Below are positions 48,516 through 58,093 of a stretch of 64,000 bases of DNA, piece by piece (positions within the stretch are counted from its first letter, which is position 1; the number at the start of each line of letters is the position of its first letter). The notes beneath the pieces were generated by a model. It was not told where the DNA came from. It saw only the letters and a program-made list of their open reading frames with translations, and made no database searches. Source of the DNA: Ruegeria arenilitoris (GTDB lineage Bacteria > Pseudomonadota > Alphaproteobacteria > Rhodobacterales > Rhodobacteraceae); NCBI RefSeq assembly GCF_013031355.1, contig NZ_WPZO01000002.1:186001-250000 (forward strand), read 5' to 3'. A program made the position numbers and the translations under genes.

Positions 48516-49211
48516 TCAGATACTCTCTAAAATTCCCTCTACCCAGAGCGGGACTGTCTCTGAGGCGGGGCCGAGGATGACGTCGTCAAAACTGGACGCG
48601 CCATTCGACGGGGCGAGGTTCAACTCGACCGTATGCGCACCGGACGTGCGGGCCTCGTGCACAAAGGCAGCAGCGGGGTAGACCTGCCCCGAGGTGCCGA
48701 TTGCCGCGAACAGGGTTGCATCGGCCAGATGGTCATAGATTGCGTCCATGTGGTAGGGCATCTCGCCAAACCAGACCACATCCGGCCGCGCAGTGGGGGC
48801 ATTGCAGGCTGGGCAGGGCTCGCCCACCACCATCTCGGGTGGAGAGTGCCACCGGTGATCACAAGCCGCACACAACGCCCCGGCCAGCGTGCCGTGCATG
48901 TGAATTACGTTTTGGGCGCCACCGGCCTCGTGCAGGCCATCGACGTTCTGGGTGACGATTACCACATCCCCTTGGAAATCCTGTTGCAGGCGGGCCAGCG
49001 CCTTGTGCGCCGCGTTGGGCTGAGCCTCAGCGGCCTGAACCCGGCGGGCGTTATAGAACGCATGGACCAGAGCCGGATCGCGAGCAAAGCCCTCGGGTGT
49101 GGCGACATCCTCGATCCGATGTTGTGCCCACAAGCCGTCTTCGTCGCGGAAGGTTCCCAAGCCGCTTTCGGCGGAAATTCCGGCCCCTGTCAAAATGACG
49201 ATCTTTTCCAT
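48516..49211 (-). CDS. cobB: NAD-dependent protein deacylase, SIRT5/CobB class
   Basis: A 231-residue sirtuin. GAGISAESGLGTFR is the NAD site, TQNVDGLH and H106 in HMHG the catalytic core, and C114, C117, C133 and C136 the zinc ligands. Tyr53 and Arg56 (YNAR) match the Y-x-x-R pair that lets class III sirtuins remove succinyl and malonyl groups. ATG at 49211 follows GAGG; an upstream ATG at 49241 would overlap the divergent gene's start. The two divergent starts are only 28 bases apart. Confidence 0.93.
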   Translation of the reverse strand: MEKIVILTGAGISAESGLGTFRDEDGLWAQHRIEDVATPEGFARDPALVHAFYNARRVQAAEAQPNAAHKALARLQQDFQGDVVIVTQNVDGLHEAGGAQNVIHMHGTLAGALCAACDHRWHSPPEMVVGEPCPACNAPTARPDVVWFGEMPYHMDAIYDHLADATLFAAIGTSGQVYPAAAFVHEARTSGAHTVELNLAPSNGASSFDDVILGPASETVPLWVEGILESI

Positions 49212-49239
49212 CTTTGCCTCGCGCGCTACACCTTGGCCC

Positions 49240-49683
49240 ATGATCCACCGTATCCTCTTTGTCTGTCTGGGCAATATCTGCCGTTCCCCTGCTGCCGAGG
49301 GCGAGTTTCGCGCTCGTGCACCCCACCACATGACCGACAGCGCCGGGACCTCGGGCTGGCATATCGGTGAGCCGCCCTATGGGCCGATGCAGGCGGCGGC
49401 GCGGGCGCGGGGTATCGACCTGAGCGACCTGCGGGCGCGGCAATTCGTGGCTGAGGATTTTGATCGGTTCGACCTGATCATCGGTATGGACGCCGAGAAC
49501 ATCAGGAACATCGAAAGCCTGCGGCCTGCTGGGAATGAGACCCCGGTGTGCCTGCTGACCGATTTCGCCCCCCGGACGGGAGCCGATCACGTGCCCGATC
49601 CCTACTATACGCGGGATTTTGACGGGGCGCTGGACCTGATCGAGGCCGCCGTGGCAGGGCTCGAGGCGCATCTGCGGGCCTAG
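49240..49683 (+). CDS. Low-molecular-weight protein-tyrosine phosphatase
   Basis: A 147-residue cytosolic phosphatase. The P-loop CLGNICRSP (Cys9 to Arg15, C-x5-R) is at the N-terminus and the general-acid motif DPYY (VPDPYY) near the end. In bacteria these act on Tyr kinases of capsule synthesis or on arginine phosphate; the target is unknown here. It is divergent from the sirtuin and overlaps the LysR gene end by four bases. Confidence 0.92.
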   Translation: MIHRILFVCLGNICRSPAAEGEFRARAPHHMTDSAGTSGWHIGEPPYGPMQAAARARGIDLSDLRARQFVAEDFDRFDLIIGMDAENIRNIESLRPAGNETPVCLLTDFAPRTGADHVPDPYYTRDFDGALDLIEAAVAGLEAHLRA

Positions 49684-50621
49684 CCCATCACCTTCAGGCG
49701 GTCGGTTAGCCATGGCAGTTGCGCCAGCGCCGGGTCGACAATCTGGTTGCGCATCAGGCGGCGCATCATGCCGGCAACTTCTTGCGGAACCTGATCGGAC
49801 CAGTCGGTGCGGGTAAACAGGGATATCGTGCGCGCAAAATCTCCGAACGGGGCGGGGTGCGCCTCAAGCGCGTCGTGAAAACGGGTCGCCCGCATATAGC
49901 CCAGCGGCGTGGTAATCGCCCAGCCAAGGCCACGCGCGACCATCGCCATCAGCGCCAGATGGGAACCGATCTCGAACCGCTCTTCGTATTCCAGCCGCTG
50001 TCGGGCCAGATGTGCCTCGATCTGGCGGCTGATCAATTGATCGCGGGCATAGCGCAGAAAGGGCAGTTCCTGAACGGCGTTCTCAACCCCTTTGGGCGTC
50101 ACCAGAATGAATGGATCCTGCACCAGGGGGTATTCAACCACGCCCTCCAGCACTTCGCCGGAATGGGCCGAAACCATCAGATGCAGGCGCTGGGCCTCTA
50201 GCTCTTCGAACAAATCCAGGCTGGGCAGGGTGAGCAGCTTGAAGTTCGAGCGGGTCAGGCTGTCGGCCAGCAGAGTCGCCAGACGCGGGGTCAGGTCGTT
50301 GTCGAAATCGTCGATCAGTCCAATGGACAAGGTGGTCAGATGGCCCAGATCCATCACGGTCAGCTCGCTTTGTGCCATCTGGAGTTCGGCCAGCACAGCC
50401 TCGGTCCGAGCCAGAAAGCTGCGCCCCGCCTGCGTCAGCCGCATGGGGCGGCGCCCGTGATCGACCAACTCGGTCCCTAAGGCGTTTTCCAGGTTGCGCA
50501 ATTGCTGCGATACCGAGGGCTGGCTGAGCCCCGTGATCTCGGCGGCCTGCGCCACCGATCCCGTCCGCGCCAAGGCCTCGAATACTTCGAGCCCGCGCAG
50601 GGTCAGCCCTTTCATAACCAT
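49680..50621 (-). CDS. LysR-family transcriptional regulator
   Basis: A 313-residue DNA-binding protein. The N-terminal winged helix is GLEVFEALARTGSVAQAAEITGLSQPSVSQQLRNLE (in family-typical spacing), followed by a linker helix and a periplasmic-binding-protein-like effector domain. The effector and targets are unknown. The usual divergent target is not seen; the upstream genes run in the same direction, so it may act elsewhere or on itself. AAAGG precedes the ATG. Confidence 0.9.
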   Translation of the reverse strand: MVMKGLTLRGLEVFEALARTGSVAQAAEITGLSQPSVSQQLRNLENALGTELVDHGRRPMRLTQAGRSFLARTEAVLAELQMAQSELTVMDLGHLTTLSIGLIDDFDNDLTPRLATLLADSLTRSNFKLLTLPSLDLFEELEAQRLHLMVSAHSGEVLEGVVEYPLVQDPFILVTPKGVENAVQELPFLRYARDQLISRQIEAHLARQRLEYEERFEIGSHLALMAMVARGLGWAITTPLGYMRATRFHDALEAHPAPFGDFARTISLFTRTDWSDQVPQEVAGMMRRLMRNQIVDPALAQLPWLTDRLKVMG

Positions 50622-50687
50622 CAGATATACCTTTCGCTGCGCCTTTTCTGGGGCGCAGTGCGGATCAGGTCAAGGATTGAGATAAGT

Positions 50688-50999
50688 TTAGCTGCAGATC
50701 GCCTGCGCCATTTGGCCGAAGTTCCGATACCGATCCCACAGCGCATCATCGCGTGCGGTTTTGGACATCTTCAACTCTTGCGCCTGATGGGGGTCTTTGA
50801 ACCACTTGGCGACCGTCTTCTGATCGCTGCGGGTCAGCGCCTGATTGGCCACTCGCTGGATGCAACTGCACCGGTCTCGCGTCGCGGCTGTGCGGTCAGA
50901 CGCCAGACATGCCCGCTTGATCTGCGCCGCCTCGGCGGCCTGAGGTGCCATCGCCGAGATCGACATGGCACAGAGTGCGATTAAGAGGAGCTGTTTCAT
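50688..50999 (-). CDS. Small exported Cys-containing protein
   Basis: A 103-residue protein with a Sec signal (MKQLLLIALCAMSISAMAP, cleavage near AEA). The mature part contains four Cys: KRACLAS, DRCSCIQ and the terminal QAICS, probably forming two disulfides. Similar small roseobacter proteins are sometimes labelled arginine transporter without support; I would call it a hypothetical periplasmic protein. Its ATG overlaps the stop of the Hint gene (ATGA), so both are translated together. Confidence 0.75.
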   Translation of the reverse strand: MKQLLLIALCAMSISAMAPQAAEAAQIKRACLASDRTAATRDRCSCIQRVANQALTRSDQKTVAKWFKDPHQAQELKMSKTARDDALWDRYRNFGQMAQAICS

Positions 51000-52102
51000 G
51001 CTCGAGCCTCGTTTTTGCCTACCCGGAGAGATCTGTCGCCCCTCTCGGTCTGGGCAGGAGTATGAATCAAACGCCTCACTGGATCAATGGACAAGATTTT
51101 CTGTATCAAAAACGTGGCATCCCGCCGCTTCAGGGCCAATCTTGCGGTTTGCATAACGTTGCGAACTTGCGCTGCGAGGTCAGGAAAGAACAGGGCGTCG
51201 GGGTCATCAGACGCGTTCGATGGTACCGCAAGAAGGCTTTCAGAAGCCGCGCCATTGGCTTTGATCACCGCGTGCCGATCCAGCAGAAGGTGATGATAGC
51301 AGGCCGTTTTCTCATCCGATAGCGCGGCGAGCCCGGTGTCCACGAGGCTGATGGCCGGTACAAAAACCTCGGGCACGCCAAAATGCAGTTCGGCAAGGGG
51401 ATGGGTGACCAGAAGCCTGTGCTGTTGCGATACACTTAGGGGTGCAAAGTTCGTCAGCACACCTGTCGGAATTTCGACCATCCGGAACCGCCCGATTGCG
51501 ATCACATCCCGTGAACCTGTCCAGCGGACAGGGGCAAACCCATCGTCCTGCGTCCAAACCACGTCGCCTGGTTTCATCGCCTCGATAGGGGTGTCCCCGC
51601 GATCGGTGCGTATAAATGTCCCTCGGCGATAACAGATAGGCGTGACGTAATCGACGACTGCAAAGTTAGGTCCTTCCTGCGTGCTAACAACCTGCAGTTC
51701 CACCCCGGCCGGGGGGAACTCTCCCGGGCCGCCAATGAAGGCAATTCCTTCGACCGTGGCATAGGACGGGGATGAGTTGTTCACGTTGAAGGCGACGGCC
51801 TGATAGGTGTTTACCCCGTCCGTCAGCGTTATGCCGTATTCGGCCTCGACCCGTGTGCCGTCGGTGAACAGCGTACCGTCAATCGTTTGATCGCCATCCA
51901 GGCGCTGATTGGTGTCATTGTCGGCGAAATTGGCATCGTTTCCACCATCGCGAATGAACACTTCGGTGGCCGAGCGGGTGTCGATCGTTATGGTCTGGCC
52001 GATCAGATGGCTGCCGTCGCCCTGATTGAGGCCGTCCAGCCCCTGCGCCAACGAGATTGACAGCTGGCTTTCACCCATAACAAATATTGAATAATCAGCC
52101 AT
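50996..52102 (-). CDS. Second Hint-domain protein
   Basis: A 368-residue acidic protein without a Sec signal. The N-terminal 150 residues are rich in Asp, Asn and Gly (RDGGNDANFADNDTNQRLDG) and beta-prone. The Hint_2 domain begins at Cys157 in PICYRRGTFIRTDRGDTPIE, with LSVSQQHRLLVTHPLAE matching the same site in the protein at 44888. It is upstream of and overlaps by four bases the small exported protein. The function is unknown; secretion and self-processing are likely by analogy. Confidence 0.82.
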   Translation of the reverse strand: MADYSIFVMGESQLSISLAQGLDGLNQGDGSHLIGQTITIDTRSATEVFIRDGGNDANFADNDTNQRLDGDQTIDGTLFTDGTRVEAEYGITLTDGVNTYQAVAFNVNNSSPSYATVEGIAFIGGPGEFPPAGVELQVVSTQEGPNFAVVDYVTPICYRRGTFIRTDRGDTPIEAMKPGDVVWTQDDGFAPVRWTGSRDVIAIGRFRMVEIPTGVLTNFAPLSVSQQHRLLVTHPLAELHFGVPEVFVPAISLVDTGLAALSDEKTACYHHLLLDRHAVIKANGAASESLLAVPSNASDDPDALFFPDLAAQVRNVMQTARLALKRRDATFLIQKILSIDPVRRLIHTPAQTERGDRSLRVGKNEARA

Positions 52103-52264
52103 CTAGTACACTGCTCTCTCACCGGTGTTTTGATCGGTTGCTAGCAAATTCACCGGCAGACCTCAATTTACAGTAAACGAGGCTGGTCAATAACGCGCTC
52201 TGAGTGTCCTGTCAGGGCGCTTCCCGGCTTGACGAGGGGCCAATCTACGGACATATCCCGATCC

Positions 52265-54064
<1,800 letters not shown>

Positions 54065-54166
54065 AACGCCCTGATTAGTCGCCCTTGTTACGATGCAAAC
54101 AAGGTGATCGGTTGGGGTCTTGGAAACGGAAACGGAGTAAGCGCGGACTTGGGTTTGCGTAGAGGT

Positions 54167-54787
54167 CTAGTTTAGGGAAAAAGCTGAAAGTAGGCTGCTT
54201 TTTTGACTCTCCATCACACTGGATTCGGAGATTTGTTTTCGCAGTTCATTTCTTGCAGCGTTCACTGCGACAATAAACTCATCAGACATTTGGTACAGAG
54301 TTTCGTTTATTCTTCTTGTCATTTCGCTCTTCGATCCAGTTAGAAGAGTCCCGCTAGAAAACTGCTCCCTCCAATTTAGAGCTAGTAGTTCATGGTCGTT
54401 CATAGAAAAGCGGTCAGCTTCTCCGCTAATTACACGGAAGCCCGTATAGATGGCGCAATTGCCCCCACCAGTTTCGAAGCCTAGAGCGCTAATTTCAATT
54501 TGAAACCAGCTTGTATCGCCAGCTGTGGCAATGTTCTTGTAACCTGAGACTATCAAGTTCTTTTCTATGGCTGTTTTTGCTCCGCTCGAATTTGTCCAGC
54601 AGCCGTCAGTTGCTTGATCCCGAATAATCACTTCAATCTTTTGATCTTCAGGCAGAAGAGCCAGTTTTAGATTAACGTCAAAAACCGTTGCACCGTCTGA
54701 GCCTTCAGAGATCGCAGGTGATAAGGTGGACGAGAAAACAACCAAGGCCAAAGCGATAGCCTTATGAGGCAAAAAAAGATAGCGCAA
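54167..54787 (-). CDS. Hypothetical exported protein with TTG start
   Basis: A 206-residue protein. The TTG at 54787 is preceded by GAGGAG at six-base spacing, which decides the start. An N-terminal signal peptide is evident (LPHKAIALALVVFSSTLSPAIS). The mature part contains two Cys (GCWTNSS and GNCAIYTG) and an acidic, helical C-terminus. Its codon use is markedly AT-rich compared with lepA, so it may be acquired. No family is recognised. Confidence 0.65.
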   Translation of the reverse strand: MRYLFLPHKAIALALVVFSSTLSPAISEGSDGATVFDVNLKLALLPEDQKIEVIIRDQATDGCWTNSSGAKTAIEKNLIVSGYKNIATAGDTSWFQIEISALGFETGGGNCAIYTGFRVISGEADRFSMNDHELLALNWREQFSSGTLLTGSKSEMTRRINETLYQMSDEFIVAVNAARNELRKQISESSVMESQKSSLLSAFSLN

Positions 54788-55128
54788 AGAGTACTCCTCA
54801 ACGAAGCCATAGTCTTAACGGTATTCATTTGCTGGCAGCTTGCGCAACCATGATCAAGAGTTTTCGCTAAGCGTGGTCAGAAAACACGTTTGCGAGTGAA
54901 GTGAAGTTTATGCATACCTAGTTAAACTGTCCGGCAGTACCGCCGGGCCGCGCCGACCCGCCCCCATGAGGAGGCGCAATTGCTCCCAGGGCTCCACGCC
55001 TTCGAAAGCGAAACTGCCCCGCTATCAGCCATCCTTCGCCGGTCCGCCGTATCGGATGCTGACGACCTCCGGGCCTGACCCGTTTCATGATATTCTCATC
55101 ACACCCCAAAACACGGGAGGATGAATCA
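54788..55128. other. Intergenic region without a recognisable gene
   Basis: A 341-base gap. Its left part is AT-rich like the neighbouring reverse-strand gene, and the right part returns to high GC. One reverse-strand frame (to 55262) crosses it but has no credible composition. It should hold the promoters of the two divergent genes. I see no strong repeat or RNA here. Confidence 0.5.
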
Positions 55129-55371
55129 ATGAAACATCTGTCTCTGACCGCTGCCTTCTGCCTGTTCGCCGCGCCCGCCTTTGCCGGGCAATGCCCCACC
55201 GACATTGCCGCCATCGATGCCGCTCTGGCTGCGGGTCCTGACCTGTCTGAAGAACAGATCACACAGGTAGAAACATGGCGCGACGAAGGTGCGGCGCTGC
55301 ACGATGCAGGTGATCATGACGCGTCGGTTGCAACTCTCGCCCAGGCTAAAGAACTGCTTGGCTTGAACTGA
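55129..55371 (+). CDS. Small hypothetical periplasmic protein
   Basis: An 80-residue protein with a Sec signal (MKHLSLTAAFCLFAAPAFA, cleavage after AFA). The mature 60 residues are acidic and helical (DIAAIDAALAAGPDLSEEQI and DASVATLAQAKELLGLN), with one Cys. Similar short helical exported proteins are common in roseobacters without known function. GGGAGG is placed well before the ATG. Confidence 0.75.
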   Translation: MKHLSLTAAFCLFAAPAFAGQCPTDIAAIDAALAAGPDLSEEQITQVETWRDEGAALHDAGDHDASVATLAQAKELLGLN

Positions 55372-55507
55372 CACTATATTGCCGGATCCGGATTGGTGAA
55401 CGGGCTGTGCGTTTGCGCCAGCCCTCGGGCCGGTCGTGACCTTCAGTTCTACTTATCAAACGTTAGATGGTTGCATTTAAAGTGAAAGCGATTGAGATTG
55501 TACGACC

Positions 55508-55681
55508 ATGCGCAAGTCCAACCCCAAGATCGAGTTCTCAGTTTTGTGCCTGCTGGTGGCGGGCATGCTGGTCTACCGGTGGACTAAATTCGAACCATGG
55601 TTCGTCTCCGATACAATCTGCGCGGTCGTGATCGTGGGAACGTCTTACCTCTACTACTTTAAGTGGAAACGGAAGAAGTGA
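55508..55681 (+). CDS. 57-residue two-helix membrane protein
   Basis: A short gene coding MRKSNPKIEFSVLCLLVAG..., then a hydrophilic turn KFEPWFVSD, a second hydrophobic helix and a basic end (FKWKRKK). Both ends are positive, so both termini probably face the cytoplasm. The ribosome site is weak, which lowers confidence. I know no family for it. It lies 105 bases upstream of another tiny two-helix protein. Confidence 0.5.
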   Translation: MRKSNPKIEFSVLCLLVAGMLVYRWTKFEPWFVSDTICAVVIVGTSYLYYFKWKRKK

Positions 55682-55786
55682 GCAAATGGCGAAGGTCGCG
55701 ATGTCGCGCAGTCTGACCCAGATCAAGGACCAGTTTCGGCCTCGATTCTAATCTCCGCCAAAACAGACTGGAAAAACGAGGCCCCT

Positions 55787-55966
55787 ATGTCGCCCCTGAC
55801 GCTGATCATTCATATCTTCCTTGGCTCCACCCTTGCCGGGTGCGCTGTGATTGCGGTTCTGGTCATGGGGCACGCCGCGTGGACGACCCTGCTGATCGCG
55901 GCGGTTGTCGGCTTTGTCGCGGCATTCCCGGCCTCGTTTCTGGTGGCCCGCAAGCTGGAAGGCTGA
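55787..55966 (+). CDS. 59-residue two-helix membrane protein
   Basis: Codes MSPLTLIIHIFLGSTLAGCA, a short turn (GHAAWTT) and a second helix LLIAAVVGFVAAFPASFLVA, ending RKLEG. This matches a small Rhodobacteraceae membrane protein that databases often label CTP synthetase without basis. GAGG is six bases before the ATG. A strong terminator follows at 56016. Function unknown. Confidence 0.72.
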   Translation: MSPLTLIIHIFLGSTLAGCAVIAVLVMGHAAWTTLLIAAVVGFVAAFPASFLVARKLEG

Positions 55967-56015
55967 GACCCGGTTTAGACGCAAAGAACGGAATGTGTTA
56001 TCCTCCGCGCGGGGG

Positions 56016-56040
56016 ACCGCGTTCAGGCGGTTTTTTCTTT
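56016..56040 (+). terminator. Rho-independent terminator of the 59-residue protein gene
   Basis: ACCGC (56016-56020), loop GTTCAG, GCGGT (56027-56031), followed by TTTTTCTTT. Placed 50 bases after the stop. Confidence 0.8.
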
Positions 56041-56081
56041 ACATGCTTGCAACGCCAGACCCTCAGAAATGAGAGGTTATT

Positions 56082-56567
56082 ATGCACAAGTTCTTGAAAG
56101 CGACCGCAACTACAGCCTTGACCCTGGGCCTGTTCGCAGGCCCGGCCATAGCCGAGACTTTTGACGCCACCGGCAAGGGCACGGGGACGAATGTGAACCA
56201 GGTCTATGGTATCTCGGACGGTCACGCGGTGATCAAATCGCAAACCGATTATGATAGTTTCGAGGTTGCCGCCGGGCACCCTCTGGAAGGGGCGTCGGGT
56301 ACCTGTTTCGGCGCGGTGCTGGTCAATGGGGCCGGGGTCTCGGGTACTGGGAATTGCGTGTTCGACACCGCCTCGGGCGAAAAAGCGGTGATGACCTGGA
56401 CGGCCACCGGGATCGGTGCGGATGGCGCTTTGACCGGTGACTGGACGGTTTCGGGCGGCTCAGGCAATTGGGCCAGCGCAACGGGGGGCGGGAGCTTTTC
56501 GTCTCTGACCGACCCCGATACCAAGAAATTCGTAAACACGATCACCGGCAGTATCACGGTGGAATAA
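56082..56567 (+). CDS. Hypothetical secreted beta-rich protein
   Basis: A 161-residue protein with a Sec signal (cleavage after AIA). The mature part is rich in Gly, Thr and Ser with alternating beta pattern (TGKGTGTNVNQVYG, GTGNCVFDTASGEKAVMTW, GDWTVSGGSGNWASATGGG), with two Cys. The repeating strand pattern suggests a small beta-barrel, but I cannot assign a family. AGAGG precedes the ATG. Confidence 0.7.
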   Translation: MHKFLKATATTALTLGLFAGPAIAETFDATGKGTGTNVNQVYGISDGHAVIKSQTDYDSFEVAAGHPLEGASGTCFGAVLVNGAGVSGTGNCVFDTASGEKAVMTWTATGIGADGALTGDWTVSGGSGNWASATGGGSFSSLTDPDTKKFVNTITGSITVE

Positions 56568-56738
56568 ATTTATACTTCGCAATGGTTTAGGGCGGGGGAT
56601 ATACCCCCGTCCGCCGAAAACGTCTGAGGGTTCAATGAACCACAGATGAAGTTTCCCTTAGGTAAGTTGCAACCAACTCTCTCGCTTCCAATCTGTTCAG
56701 CAGGCCAAGGACGGCCACAGCTTTGGAGGAGAGAGCCA

Positions 56739-57185
56739 ATGACCAGATACATGACTGCCGGAGCAGCCGCTCTGGCCGCGACCCTCACCCTTGGAACGGC
56801 CGCTCTGGCCGACGCGCCGGACCTGCGCGGCACATGGCTGGGGTCGTATACGACCGTTTCGCCATCCCATACCCATCGCGTGGATGAACCCCGGTTCAAC
56901 CAGGCCGAGTGGATGCTGGACATCCAGATTCAGGAAGAAAACGTCTTCTGGGGTCCCAGCAAGTGGCGGCGCGATGGCGACACTGATTGGAATGAGAACG
57001 AGGCCACCGGCACCATCAGCCTCGATGGATCTGGCAGCATCGGGATTGTAGAAACCTCACCGTTGGTCATCGGCGCGAACGCGTTGATCGATGCCCGGTA
57101 CGAAGACGGAAAGATCTTTGCGGATTTCCGTAGCCTGCGTAACGGAACGACCTACAGCACCGTTCTGGAACGTCAGGTGAACTGA
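56739..57185 (+). CDS. Hypothetical exported protein
   Basis: A 148-residue protein with a Sec signal (MTRYMTAGAAALAATLTLGT, cleavage after ALA). The mature part starts DAPDLRGTWLGSY and has further G-x-W and beta strands (GTISLDGSGSIGIVE, ALIDARYEDGKIFADF), like small lipocalin-type or avidin-type barrels. The ribosome site GGAGGAGAG is strong. No function can be named. A large hairpin begins six bases after the stop. Confidence 0.72.
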   Translation: MTRYMTAGAAALAATLTLGTAALADAPDLRGTWLGSYTTVSPSHTHRVDEPRFNQAEWMLDIQIQEENVFWGPSKWRRDGDTDWNENEATGTISLDGSGSIGIVETSPLVIGANALIDARYEDGKIFADFRSLRNGTTYSTVLERQVN

Positions 57186-57190
57186 AGCGT

Positions 57191-57269
57191 CTCTGGCCCG
57201 ATCGGTCTGTAGGGGGTACTGGCTGCTGTTCGTCGCAGCGCGTAATTGGTAATCCCGGTCGGGCCAGAG
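57191..57269 (+). repeat. Long hairpin after the exported protein gene
   Basis: CTCTGGCCCGATCGG (57191-57205) pairs with CCGGTCGGGCCAGAG (57255-57269) over 15 base pairs with a single U-G pair. The 49-base loop contains a second stem, GCTGC (57222-57226) with GCAGC (57235-57239). No T-run follows, so it is not a standard terminator. Confidence 0.6.
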
Positions 57270-57278
57270 TGCTTCTCA

Positions 57279-57464
57279 GGAAACGGAACCAATGTCTCCG
57301 ACGGGAGGAGGCGGGTCGGACGGCCATTGCGCCACCTGCGACAGGGTTCGAATCGGAACGTGCCGGGTTGCGGCGTAGCCTGGCGCGGGGTGGTTTGGAC
57401 CTCGTGAACCTTCAGCGCGGCGTCTCAGGCGGGGGAGGGCGCGTCCGGCCTTGGTTCCGTTTCC
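57279..57464 (+). ncRNA. Possible structured RNA closed by a perfect 14-bp stem
   Basis: GGAAACGGAACCAA (57279-57292) and TTGGTTCCGTTTCC (57451-57464) are exact complements 158 bases apart. Inside are further stems, such as TCCGAC (57297-57302) with GTCGGA (57315-57320). A 186-base span closed by its own ends resembles a free-standing small RNA in size and topology. I could not match it to 6S, tmRNA, RNase P or [13 protein letters not shown] follows both arms (57292-57298 and 57465-57471). Confidence 0.35.
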
Positions 57465-57739
57465 ATGTCTCTCGACCGTTCGAGGCGTGAGACGAATCGC
57501 AGAATCGGAATTCGGGGGCAGGGTGCCCTGATTTCACGCACAAATGCTTGCTCAATCCTTTCGCAGTTGCAGAAATTCGGCCTGAATGGGTGTTTTAACG
57601 CGGTTCGGAGTTTTCCTGCCTCAAACCGGCAGAGCTGCGCGACTTCCGGAGTTATCCCCAAAACTTTCCCAGAGGATATCAACACGTTATCCCCGTCTAA
57701 TTTTCATGCTGCAGTGCTATTTTCTTGTAGGACAAGGGC

Positions 57740-58093
57740 GCCGGTGCAACGATCATCCTACCACAACGGTTCTCAGGAACCTGGGTGGGGCGCAAAGGCC
57801 AGGGGGTCAGCGTGGCAAGGGCAGGTTTTAGGATCTGACTTGTTGTGCAGAGACTTACCGGTGGATGGTCGTGTGATCGGGGTTTCGTACCCGGATCAGA
57901 GGACCAGCCTCTCAGAAGGCCTACGCGTGCTGTGAAGTGCTTTTTGGCTCGGCACGGCGGCCGTGGCCCTTTCTGGGGCTAGGGCAACTGGCTCGGGACG
58001 TCCCCCGGACGTGTCGACCCGGCAAGGCGTCAGGAGTGTCCGCAAGGATACGTGCATAGACCGCGTCTGCGCACCTGACGCCTTTTCCTTTTG
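57740..58093 (+). ncRNA. Possible noncoding RNA ending in a terminator
   Basis: No credible reading frame spans this stretch, yet it contains many stems: CCTACC/GGTGGG with GGTTC-TCAG-GAACC inside (57757-57789), GATC-g-GGGT-ttcgt-ACCC-g-GATC (57875-57897), AGAGG-ACCAG-CCTCT (57898-57912), the palindrome GGGACGTCCC (57995-58004) and a three-way junction at the 3' end. The left boundary is a guess. High GC makes some stems likely by chance; the terminal structure with its T-rich tail is the best support. Confidence 0.35.
58024..58093 (+). terminator. Three-way-junction terminator with no upstream gene
   Basis: AAGGCGTCAGG (58024-58034) pairs perfectly with CCTGACGCCTT (58074-58084) and is followed by TTCCTTTTG. 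The interior holds GTGTCC-GCAA-GGATAC (58036-58051) and AGAC-CGC-GTCT (58058-58068). It points to a forward-strand transcript ending here, although the last forward coding gene ended 840 bases earlier. Confidence 0.65.

Noticed and set aside
57343..57360. GGTTCGAATC resembling a tRNA or tmRNA T-loop
   Set aside because: The flanking bases do not form the five-pair T stem, and there is no acceptor stem or CCA end; most likely chance.
57652..57695. Two DnaA-box-like sequences (TTATCCCCA and TTATCCCCG)
   Set aside because: They differ from TTATCCACA at one and two positions, are only two, and no replication gene is near; not enough for an origin.
57465..57935. A 156-codon forward open frame in the noncoding stretch
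   Set aside because: It has no ribosome site, no domain, and an amino acid mix (many Ser, Arg, Cys) typical of noncoding GC-rich DNA.
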